Shown in pieces: positions 1-7,216 of a stretch of 64,000 nt of DNA (within the stretch, counting starts at the first letter, position 1; each line of letters begins with the position of its first letter). Source of the DNA: Candidatus Chloroploca sp. Khr17. GTDB taxonomy: Bacteria > Chloroflexota > Chloroflexia > Chloroflexales > Chloroflexaceae. The notes beneath the pieces were generated by a model that was not told where the DNA came from, searched no databases, and worked only from the letters and a program-made list of their open reading frames with translations. The stretch spans positions 1 through 64,000 of the forward strand of contig NZ_RYFF01000004.1 in NCBI RefSeq assembly GCF_004138165.1, given 5' to 3'. Position numbers and translations under genes: made by a program.

Positions 1-1
1 G

Positions 2-49
2 CGCACCTTCGATCGTCCGCTGCCGGTATTCTGGTTTGTGTACGTTTGA
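2..49 (+). CDS. Possible C-terminal end of an upstream gene (partial)
   Basis: The window opens inside a possible reading frame that gives the 15 residues RTFDRPLPVFWFVYV and then TGA at 47-49. Nothing identifies a family, and the other two forward frames also stay open for a similar distance. It is listed only because a gene cut by the window edge is plausible here. Confidence 0.25.
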   Translation, partial: RTFDRPLPVFWFVYV

Positions 50-340
50 CACCATAAAAAAGTGACACCTGGTGAGGGGCTATACCCCTAGAAGCCCAGG
101 GCTGTTGCAACGTCCGCCGGTAGCGGTGGGGTATGGAGCGGCTTCGCCGCTCCATGAGAGTTTTTGGTTCGTTGTGGCGGCTTCGCCGCCACAACGAACC
201 AAAAACTGAGGTTTGGGGCGCAACCCCAACGACTTTACATCAGCCCTACACAAAGCCCGTATACGCATCAACCCAACGGAAGATGCGGTATACTATGATA
301 CATATCTGTGTGTTGCATAACCACAGGCCATGAGTTGAGG
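50..340. repeat. Hairpin-rich intergenic region
   Basis: No gene is visible. The stretch holds a chain of inverted repeats: GGAGCGGCTTCGCCGCTCC at 135-153; a perfect 22-bp stem (159-180 with 186-207) closed by CTTCG; and GGGGCGCAACCCC at 215-227. The large palindrome is too long and lacks a T-run, so it is not a standard terminator. It looks like a palindromic intergenic repeat. A TATACTATGAT stretch near 290 could be a -10 element for the next gene, but no matching -35 is seen. Confidence 0.7.
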
Positions 341-1108
341 ATGGTTATGTTTGAGATTGAAGTTGCTGTTGCCAAAGTTGCCCATCACGGCAGTGGTGAG
401 AGTGGCGATACACTAGAGATGATCGAGCGCCCTGGCGGGGGGTTCTCGTTTGTGCTGGTTGATGGTCAAGGGACTGGCCGAGGGGCCAAAACGCTGAGCA
501 ATTTGCTCGCGACACGGGCAATCTCCCTCTTGAAAGATGGTGCCCGTGATGGGGCCGCTGCCCGCGCTGTCCACGATTACCTCTATACCTACCGGATGGG
601 GCAAGTCGCCGCAACCTTGAATATTCTTTCGGTCGATTTTCAAAGTGGCAAGATTTTGATGTCCCGCAATAATCCTGCCCCTTTCTTTGTGATTGACCGG
701 CGCGGCTTGCATTCGTATAGTGAACCTTCAACGCCGATTGGCTTGCAGCCAATGACCAAGCCGATTATCTCTGAGTTGCCCGTTGCACCATATACCTACG
801 TCGTTGTCTTTACCGATGGCTTGCTGCGGGCGGGTGAACGCTCGGGCGAAGATGTCGAGATTGGCAATTTCCTCTCGGGGTGGCCGGCTGAACTCGGGCG
901 GAGTGCGCAAGAATTGACTGATACGCTGCTGCGCCGGGCGCTTGAGCTCGATGTCGGTGAGCCGAGTGATGATATGAGCATTGTCACGCTCGCGGTGTTG
1001 CCTGCTGCCACAACTCATAGTGTGCGGCGCCTCCGCACGGTCGTTCCCTTTGAGGCACCAACGTGGCCGACCCCCGATCCACGTGGCCTCGACAGCGATG
1101 AGTTGTAA
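341..1108 (+). CDS. SpoIIE/PP2C-type serine phosphatase
   Basis: A 255-aa protein consisting of little more than a SpoIIE (PP2C-like) phosphatase domain, the kind that dephosphorylates anti-anti-sigma factors in partner-switching cascades. Metal-binding motifs are visible: VLVDGQGTG with D41, VVFTDG with D159, and SDDMS with D210/D211. No PAS, GAF, HAMP or membrane segment precedes the domain, so any input must come from a partner. I chose ATG 341 over an upstream in-frame ATG at 308 because the family similarity starts about there and a GAGG lies just before it. The stop is 3 bases before the next start, so it should be co-transcribed with the LCP gene. The family call is firm; the target is unknown, and no anti-sigma or STAS gene lies in this window. 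Confidence 0.88.
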   Translation: MVMFEIEVAVAKVAHHGSGESGDTLEMIERPGGGFSFVLVDGQGTGRGAKTLSNLLATRAISLLKDGARDGAAARAVHDYLYTYRMGQVAATLNILSVDFQSGKILMSRNNPAPFFVIDRRGLHSYSEPSTPIGLQPMTKPIISELPVAPYTYVVVFTDGLLRAGERSGEDVEIGNFLSGWPAELGRSAQELTDTLLRRALELDVGEPSDDMSIVTLAVLPAATTHSVRRLRTVVPFEAPTWPTPDPRGLDSDEL

Positions 1109-1111
1109 GGT

Positions 1112-2521
1112 ATGCGTCCTCCTGTTCCACCACGACCAGCCTATCAAACAGCACGTGAGCGTGTTGCAGTCCGCCGTGGGGTGACCCAGCGCCCTCCACG
1201 CCGCCAGCGACACGGGTGTCTCTCGTTGCCAGTTCTTACGCTCGCCGTGCTCGTGGTTGTCAGTGGCCTGCTGGTGCTGGGTGTTGGCCGCTGGGTTACG
1301 GGGGCGTTGGGCGGGCTCGAAGGCGATGATCCACGGCGTGCCCAGACAGCCCTGGCCGGCGATGTGCTTCAGTTACCCGCTGACCTGCGCCAACCGTTCA
1401 ATGTGCTGCTCATTGGCGTTGATCGCCGTGATGATCCCGAAGATGGGGTGCGCTCGGATACGCTGATCCTGACCCACGTCAATCCGGTCGATGGGTGGGC
1501 CGGCATGCTCGCGATCCCCCGCGATTCGATGGTGACGATCCCGAACCTTGGTGTGCAAAAGGTCAATACGGCCTATACCTATGGCTTCAACAATGCCACA
1601 ACGCTCTATGGTGAGGGCACTCGGCCTGAGGATGGGGGCGGGGCGCTCGCGGCGGAAACGGTGGAGGCGTTTCTCAATCTGAGCGTTGACTATATTGCGC
1701 AGATCGATTTTCAGGGCTTTGAGTATCTGGTCAAAACGCTTGGTGGCGTGACGATTGATGTCGAGCGGCCACTCCTCGATCCGGCCTATCCAACTGAGGA
1801 TTATGGCTACGAACGGCTCTTCATTCCTGCCGGGTTACAGATAATGGATGGGCCGACGGCGCTCAAGTATGCCCGTTCACGCCACAGTTCAAGCGATTTC
1901 GACCGTTCGGCCCGCCAGCAACAGGTCTTGCGTGCGTTCCTCGCCGAGCTGCGTGGTCGCAATCTGCTTGCCCAGGCCGCCCTGTTGCCCGATCTCGTCC
2001 GTGACCTCGAAGCGAGTGTCACGACGACGCTGCCCATCAGCGATCCGGCCACCATCCGCGGTCTGGCTGCCTTCGCACAGGGGCTCGATGGCGGGCGGAT
2101 CATCAGTTTGAGTATCAACCCGAGTGATGTTACGGTCGTCGCTGAGGATGGCTCGAATATTTACTGGGACCCGGCAGGCGTTGCAACCCAGGTCGCCCGC
2201 CTGCTCGCCGGGCCAACCGGTGGCGATGAACTCGCCCGTATCCAGGTGCTCAATGGGGCAGGCGTTCGCGGGCTAGCTGGACGGGTCACGGCGCGTCTGA
2301 CAAGCCAGGGCTTTGATCTCAACCAGCCGACTGATGCGCCTGCCCCAAGTGCGCAGACAATGCTGATCGATTATACCGGTCGTCCCGAGTCGCTGCGGCG
2401 CCTTGCCGAAACCCTCGGGCTTGGGCCTGATCAGGTCTATGCAACACCCCCTGCCAGTGCGCCACCACCGCTCTTTCAAACCGATATTGTGCTGATCCTC
2501 GGGGAAGATTTTGTGGAATAG
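1112..2521 (+). CDS. LCP (LytR-CpsA-Psr) transferase with LytR_C domain
   Basis: 469 aa. A basic cytoplasmic tail (1-36) and one membrane segment (about 37-59) lead to an extracellular LCP domain (about 95-290). A LytR_C domain (about 373-467, starting ARIQVLNGAGVRGLAG) follows. LCP enzymes move undecaprenyl-linked glycopolymers onto the cell wall or other acceptors. Hallmark residues are visible: the GVDRR motif (D104, R105), RSDTL (R114, D116) and IPRDS (R137, D138), plus KYARSRHSSSDFDRSARQQQ later in the domain. It starts 3 bases after the phosphatase stop. A second LCP protein of different architecture lies at 39775. The exact polymer transferred cannot be read from sequence. Confidence 0.93.
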   Translation: MRPPVPPRPAYQTARERVAVRRGVTQRPPRRQRHGCLSLPVLTLAVLVVVSGLLVLGVGRWVTGALGGLEGDDPRRAQTALAGDVLQLPADLRQPFNVLLIGVDRRDDPEDGVRSDTLILTHVNPVDGWAGMLAIPRDSMVTIPNLGVQKVNTAYTYGFNNATTLYGEGTRPEDGGGALAAETVEAFLNLSVDYIAQIDFQGFEYLVKTLGGVTIDVERPLLDPAYPTEDYGYERLFIPAGLQIMDGPTALKYARSRHSSSDFDRSARQQQVLRAFLAELRGRNLLAQAALLPDLVRDLEASVTTTLPISDPATIRGLAAFAQGLDGGRIISLSINPSDVTVVAEDGSNIYWDPAGVATQVARLLAGPTGGDELARIQVLNGAGVRGLAGRVTARLTSQGFDLNQPTDAPAPSAQTMLIDYTGRPESLRRLAETLGLGPDQVYATPPASAPPPLFQTDIVLILGEDFVE

Positions 2522-2801
2522 GTTGTCCCCGAGTTGACGCAAAGGCGCAAAGACGCAAAGGTTGGATGCAGCTCTGTCTAACGAGTGTGTAACGTACGTT
2601 TTCTGCTCTGCTGCCAAAGGGAGTGCCGGCTTCAGCCGGCTAATGGTCTTCCAGAAATTAATCCGATAGAGCCCACGAAGGTGGGCTTCGCTTCCCATAG
2701 CCGAGGGCTTCAGCCCCACGGCATCGGGTTCATAGCGGATCATTTACTGAAAGACCATAAGCCGGCACTCCAGCATACCAGGAAATGTACGTTACACACC
2801 C
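2522..2801. repeat. Composite intergenic repeat with terminal inverted repeats
   Basis: The gap between convergent LCP and treZ holds two repeat modules. At 2536-2560 lies CGCAAAGGCGCAAAGACGCA and its continuation, a G/C/A tract also seen near 41590 and 55300. From 2585 to 2799 lies an element bounded by GTGTGTAACGTACGTTTTCT (2585-2604) and its inverted copy (2780-2799, 18 of 20 matching). Inside, GGAGTGCCGGC and ATGGTCTT recur inverted at both ends, and three small hairpins sit between. No gene is seen. Confidence 0.75.
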
Positions 2802-4628
2802 CTAACGCTGAGGCGCATGCAGGATCATCGCCCGCGGCCCGTTGAGGGTGAGGCTCGCGCCAGTGGTGATGGTCACACCGTTACCTCCATAACGGGGGTC
2901 TTCGCTGTCCAACAAGAGTTCCCAATTGCCGCGCGGCAGGGCTTCCAGCGTCTGTGGCTTGTCACCGAGGCAGATAATGATCAAGAGATCAGTGCCGTTG
3001 GGAGCCCAGCGATGCATAATCAGTGTTGTCAAACCAAAGGGCGTGACGCTATAGGCGTCGCGCCGACGCAAACGGAGTGCCGGATGGCTGTGGCGCAGCG
3101 CCAGCAGATCCTGATAGAGGGTCAGGACTTCAGTATGAGGCGACACTGCACGTTCATGCCAGCGGAGCTGTGAGGCCGCAAAGGTTGTCGGATCTTGCGG
3201 ATCGGGAATCGTTGTGCCACTAAAGGCGGTAAAGGCGGCAAACTCCTTGCGGCGACCTTCCGTCACCATGTGACCCAACTCGGGATGATGATCGGTAAAA
3301 AAGAGAAACGGCGTCGAGGCTGCCCACTCCTGGCCCATCCAGAGCAACGGCGTTTGGGGGGCCACCAGCAGCAGCGTCGAAGCAGCCCGATAGGCGGCCA
3401 GGCTCACCGTATGGTTGAGCCGCTCACCCAGGGCGCGGTTGCCCACCTGGTCGTGATTCTGGATGCAGTAGACAAAGCTCGGTGGGGTCAGATCACGGGC
3501 CGGTGCCCCCCGTGGATGCCCCAGATGGGGCGAGACCTGGCCCTGGTAAAACCAACCCTGCGCCATCGTCGCGGCTAGATCGGTCGCGTTCCCCGTATAA
3601 TCGCCGTAGTAACCATCCTGCTCACCAGTCAAGGCCACCCGCACTTGATGATGAAAATCATCCGACCAGACCGCATCAAGGTTCCAGCCAGTCGACCGGA
3701 TCAACGCAGGATCGTTGCCCTCATGCTCGGCAATGAGCAAAAAGTGGCGCTCAGCAGGCAATGATGCACGAACCCGCGCCGACATCTCGGCCATCAAGTG
3801 GGTCGGGCTATCATCAATGATCGCGTGGGTTGCATCAAGACGCAGGCCATCAAGGTGAAACTCGTGCGCCCAGTAGAGCACATTGTTCACAAAAAAATCA
3901 CGCACCGGCTGCGTTCCCGGGCCATCAACATTCACCGCATCCCCCCACGGGGTCTGGTGGCGATCAGTGAAATAGTCACGGCTAAACTCGCGCAGATAGT
4001 TGCCATCTGGCCCAAAATGGTTATAGACCACATCAAGCAAGACAGCCAACCCCCGACGGTGCGCCGCATCAACAAGCCGCCGCAGGCCCTCGGGACCGCC
4101 ATACGCCCGTGACGGCGCATAGAGATTGACGCCATCGTAGCCCCAGTTGTGGGTGCCGGGGAAATCGGCCACGGGCATCAACTCAAGCGCCGTAACCCCG
4201 AGCGCTTTGAGCACATCGAGTTTGTCAATCAAGGCGTCAAAGGTACCCTGGGGCGTGGCCGTACCAACGTGCAACTCGTAGATCACCAGATCTTCGAGCG
4301 GCAAGCCGCGCCAGTCCGCATCACTCCAAACAAACGCAGCGGGATCAACCACCTCTGACCAACCATGAACCCCCTCGGGCTGGAAGCGCGAGGCCGGATC
4401 AGGCCGTGGATCGCCGCCATCAACCCGATAGGCATAACGCATCCCCGGACGGACGTCGGCGACATGGGCCGCAAAATAGCCGTCAGCCTCACGGGTGAGC
4501 CTGAACGTCTGCTTGCCCTCGGGGAACGCATCGATCATCACCGCAACCTCGCGTGCCGCTGGTGCCCAGACGCGAAACAGCGTACCCTCTGGATCGGGTG
4601 ATGCTCCTATCGAAAGTTGCCAATGCAT
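2802..4628 (-). CDS. treZ: Malto-oligosyltrehalose trehalohydrolase
   Basis: 608 aa, the usual size for TreZ (GH13). It hydrolyses maltooligosyl trehalose to release trehalose. The N-terminal Ig-like CBM48 region begins GTLFRVWAP, and the GH13 signature regions follow in order. These are DVVYNHFG (about 199-206), GLRLDATHAI with nucleophile D265, IAEHEG with acid/base E301, and QNHDQVGN. Residues around EDLVIYELHVG and the C-terminal beta domain also fit TreZ. ATG 4628 follows AAAGGAG at 5-base spacing. Its normal partner TreY (maltooligosyl trehalose synthase) is not in the window, so it stands alone here, about 53 kb from the GlgE cluster. The gene converges on the LCP gene across a repeat. 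Confidence 0.95.
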   Translation of the reverse strand: MHWQLSIGASPDPEGTLFRVWAPAAREVAVMIDAFPEGKQTFRLTREADGYFAAHVADVRPGMRYAYRVDGGDPRPDPASRFQPEGVHGWSEVVDPAAFVWSDADWRGLPLEDLVIYELHVGTATPQGTFDALIDKLDVLKALGVTALELMPVADFPGTHNWGYDGVNLYAPSRAYGGPEGLRRLVDAAHRRGLAVLLDVVYNHFGPDGNYLREFSRDYFTDRHQTPWGDAVNVDGPGTQPVRDFFVNNVLYWAHEFHLDGLRLDATHAIIDDSPTHLMAEMSARVRASLPAERHFLLIAEHEGNDPALIRSTGWNLDAVWSDDFHHQVRVALTGEQDGYYGDYTGNATDLAATMAQGWFYQGQVSPHLGHPRGAPARDLTPPSFVYCIQNHDQVGNRALGERLNHTVSLAAYRAASTLLLVAPQTPLLWMGQEWAASTPFLFFTDHHPELGHMVTEGRRKEFAAFTAFSGTTIPDPQDPTTFAASQLRWHERAVSPHTEVLTLYQDLLALRHSHPALRLRRRDAYSVTPFGLTTLIMHRWAPNGTDLLIIICLGDKPQTLEALPRGNWELLLDSEDPRYGGNGVTITTGASLTLNGPRAMILHAPQR

Positions 4629-4647
4629 ACAAACTCCTTTATCACAA

Positions 4648-4676
4648 CAGAGGCACCAGGAGTACTGGTGCCTCTG
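4648..4676 (-). terminator. 12-bp hairpin between the GNAT gene and treZ
   Basis: CAGAGGCACCAG and CTGGTGCCTCTG form a perfect stem with a 5-base loop (GAGTA). It lies 48 bases past the GNAT stop and just before the treZ ribosome binding site. There is no long T-run, so it may be a weak terminator or a processing site that separates the two genes. Confidence 0.55.
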
Positions 4677-4723
4677 CTATGAATTGCAGACATGGAAGAG
4701 ATCCTGGTGCCGGTGGCGTAATA

Positions 4724-5794
4724 TTACACCACTGGATTGAGAATGTGCGCCTGCACGGATGGGTCAAGCAGAGCACCAGAGGTAGCTGGCGTCAACGGAA
4801 TGGCGGGGACAACCGAGCGCTCAAGGAGGACAAGGCCAGGCTGTCGTTCGAAGCCATGGCTGAGGTTGATCCTGAGCATCCCGGCATTCGTATTTTCGAC
4901 CCAGGTAACAATGCGGCGAAAGCCCTGCCGCTGGGCATAGTCAATCGTCAACAACTTCATCACGCGGGCCAGACCCTTGCCACGATACGCAGGCAATGTC
5001 CCGGTCAATTCCTGATAGAGCGTATCGGGGGTATCGGCGCGACCTTGGAGAAAACTGAGGCCAACATACTGGTCGCCATCGCGAATGACAAAGAAGGCAT
5101 CAAAGAGTGCCTGGGGTGCTTCAATCGCAAAGGCCGCGAACTCCTCACGCGTCGTAAAGATTTTTTCAGGGATTGGCACCTCGCGGGTTAAAGCAGCGTG
5201 GAGCGCATAGATCTTATCGAGCCAGTCGGGATCTTCGGCCCGACACTCGTCTAGGGTCATAATCCGCAGGCCATGATCGGCCTTCATCCGTTCAAGACGC
5301 CGGGCGAGATCGACCGGTGCGGTGTGTGCAACCTCAAGCACAAAGGGGTTGCTGCGCATCTGCTCGGTGAAGCCATGCCGCTCAAAAGCTGCGCTCAATT
5401 CAGAGGCTTGTTCAGGTACAAAAATCCAGAGCGCACGCCCGCCAAGTTCCGCCAGGTCTGCCTCCATCTGACGAAGGAGGGCTGTGCCGATACCACGGCG
5501 ACGCAGGGCGTGATGCACCCGAATCACAAGCCAGTAGGTCCCAGGGTTTTGCAGCCAGGTCACGGGGAAGAAGTGGCCGACGCCGATGGTGGCGCCGCTT
5601 GCATCCTGGGCGAGGTAGCGCCACGAATGGGCACCGCTGCGCTCACAGGCGCGGTCGAAGGCGTGCAGATCATCAAGGCTCGGGGCCTCGTTGTCAAAGG
5701 GCTGTTCAACACCTGCCAGCCGATAGAGATCGGCAAACGCTTCATAGTCGGCAGGGGTCATCGTTGCACGCCGAATGGTCAAGCCAGGTAACAT
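4724..5794 (-). CDS. GNAT acetyltransferase with two GNAT domains
   Basis: 356 aa. The N-terminal half (about 1-160) carries a GNAT fold with the acetyl-CoA loop HHALRRRGIGTALLRQME. The C-terminal half (about 175-330) carries a second one with PAYRGKGLARVMKLLTIDYA followed by TWVENTNAGMLRINLSHGF. Tandem-GNAT proteins of this kind include small-molecule and antibiotic acetyltransferases such as mycothiol-synthase-like enzymes. The substrate is not evident. An upstream in-frame start at 5929 exists, but ATG 5794 has GAAAGG 8 bases ahead and begins the first domain. It follows purD on the same strand with a 162-base gap. Confidence 0.85.
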   Translation of the reverse strand: MLPGLTIRRATMTPADYEAFADLYRLAGVEQPFDNEAPSLDDLHAFDRACERSGAHSWRYLAQDASGATIGVGHFFPVTWLQNPGTYWLVIRVHHALRRRGIGTALLRQMEADLAELGGRALWIFVPEQASELSAAFERHGFTEQMRSNPFVLEVAHTAPVDLARRLERMKADHGLRIMTLDECRAEDPDWLDKIYALHAALTREVPIPEKIFTTREEFAAFAIEAPQALFDAFFVIRDGDQYVGLSFLQGRADTPDTLYQELTGTLPAYRGKGLARVMKLLTIDYAQRQGFRRIVTWVENTNAGMLRINLSHGFERQPGLVLLERSVVPAIPLTPATSGALLDPSVQAHILNPVV

Positions 5795-5956
5795 AGAAGG
5801 CCTTTCTCGCTTTGACTGGGCGCGCCAACCGGCAAGCGGGTGAGGGTCGCACTCCCTTCCGCACATCAGTTGACACATCACGGCGACCAGTTCACAGGAT
5901 AGGTGTGATGTCCACCAATACAGTAGCATGCATACGCACGTCTGGCAAGAGGGTTT

Positions 5957-7201
5957 TCATCCTGCACCAATATCAGTGCGATAGTATTTGCCGTCAAACT
6001 TGATTCGTTCAGCATACTCATACGCACGGTTGCGCGCTCGGGCCAGGGTGGTGCCTACACCGGTGACGCCAAGCACGCGCCCGCCATTGGTGCAAAGCCC
6101 GCGCCCACCCAGGGTCGTGCCGGCGTGAAAGATGATGACTTGGTCGTCGTCGATTGCTTCGACCCCGCTGATCTGGTCACCCTTGCGTGGTTTGCCAGGG
6201 TAGCCCTGAGCACAGAGCACAACACAGACAGCGTAGCCCCGTCGGCGCTTCAGTTTCTCGGGGTTGAGCCCGCCCACGGCACAATCGTAGAGTACCTCAA
6301 GAAAATCGCCTTCAAGCAGCGGCAGGATCGCCTGGGCTTCGGGATCACCAAAACGTGCGTTGAACTCAAGCACCTTTGGACCGGCATCGGTCAGGATCAG
6401 GCCACCATAGAGCACGCCGCGGAAGGGGGTTTCACGGGCAGCCAGTTCGTTCACCACCGGCTGCAAGCATTGCTGCACGATCTGATCGAGCAGCGCTGGT
6501 GGCACATCATCAACGGGGGCCACCACACCCATCCCCCCCGTATTTGGGCCTGTGTCGCCCTCACCAAAACGCTTGTAGTCACGGGCTGACGGCAGGGGCA
6601 AGAGCCGCTGCCCATCACAGAGGGCCATTACCGATACTTCCCGCCCAAACAGGCGCTCTTCGAGCAATAAATGGCTGCCCGCCGGTGTTGCGGCGAGGTG
6701 ATGGATCGCATCAATTGTTTCGCCAATCGTTTCAGGCACGACGACACCCTTGCCCAGGGCAAGCCCATCAGCCTTGACAACCCAACTTCGCCCGCTCGCG
6801 AAGACAAAAGCCTCGGCATCAACAGGGTTGGTAAAGACGTGCGCCGCCGCCGTTGGCACACCGGCTGCCGCCATAATCTCTTTGGCAAACGCCTTGCTAC
6901 TCTCGATGCGTGCCGCTGCAGCCGTTGGCCCAAAGGCCGGAATGCCCGCAGCAAGGAAACGATCAACAATACCATCGGCAAGCGGATTATCTGGGCCGAC
7001 AACGAGCAGATCAATGCCTTCGCGTTCGGCAAGATCAACGAGTGCCCCAATGTCGGTCAGTGGAAAGGGGACATTTTTGCCATAGACGCCTGTGCCAGCA
7101 TTGCCAGGAACACACAGCAGCGTGCGCAGATGTGGTGACTGGGCAATCTTCCAGGCCAGAGCATGTTCGCGCCCCCCCGAACCAATGAGCAAAACCTTCA
7201 T
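5957..7201 (-). CDS. purD: Phosphoribosylamine-glycine ligase (GARS)
   Basis: 414 aa, the standard bacterial PurD length. It joins glycine to 5-phosphoribosylamine with ATP, the second step of purine synthesis. The start MKVLLIGSGGREHALAW is the diagnostic N-terminal nucleotide-binding loop. ATP-grasp features follow, including VVKADGLALGKGVVV, LLEERLFGREVSVMALCDG, DYKRFGEGDTGPNTGGMG and EFNARFGDPEAQ. It starts 15 bases after the CHAT-protein stop, so it probably belongs to the same transcript. No other purine gene is nearby. Confidence 0.97.
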   Translation of the reverse strand: MKVLLIGSGGREHALAWKIAQSPHLRTLLCVPGNAGTGVYGKNVPFPLTDIGALVDLAEREGIDLLVVGPDNPLADGIVDRFLAAGIPAFGPTAAAARIESSKAFAKEIMAAAGVPTAAAHVFTNPVDAEAFVFASGRSWVVKADGLALGKGVVVPETIGETIDAIHHLAATPAGSHLLLEERLFGREVSVMALCDGQRLLPLPSARDYKRFGEGDTGPNTGGMGVVAPVDDVPPALLDQIVQQCLQPVVNELAARETPFRGVLYGGLILTDAGPKVLEFNARFGDPEAQAILPLLEGDFLEVLYDCAVGGLNPEKLKRRRGYAVCVVLCAQGYPGKPRKGDQISGVEAIDDDQVIIFHAGTTLGGRGLCTNGGRVLGVTGVGTTLARARNRAYEYAERIKFDGKYYRTDIGAG

Positions 7202-7216
7202 AGCACAACCTGAGCC

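Noticed and set aside
46-51. TTGACA near the window start
   Set aside because: No -10 hexamer is found at 15-19 bases; the next TATACC is 29 bases away.
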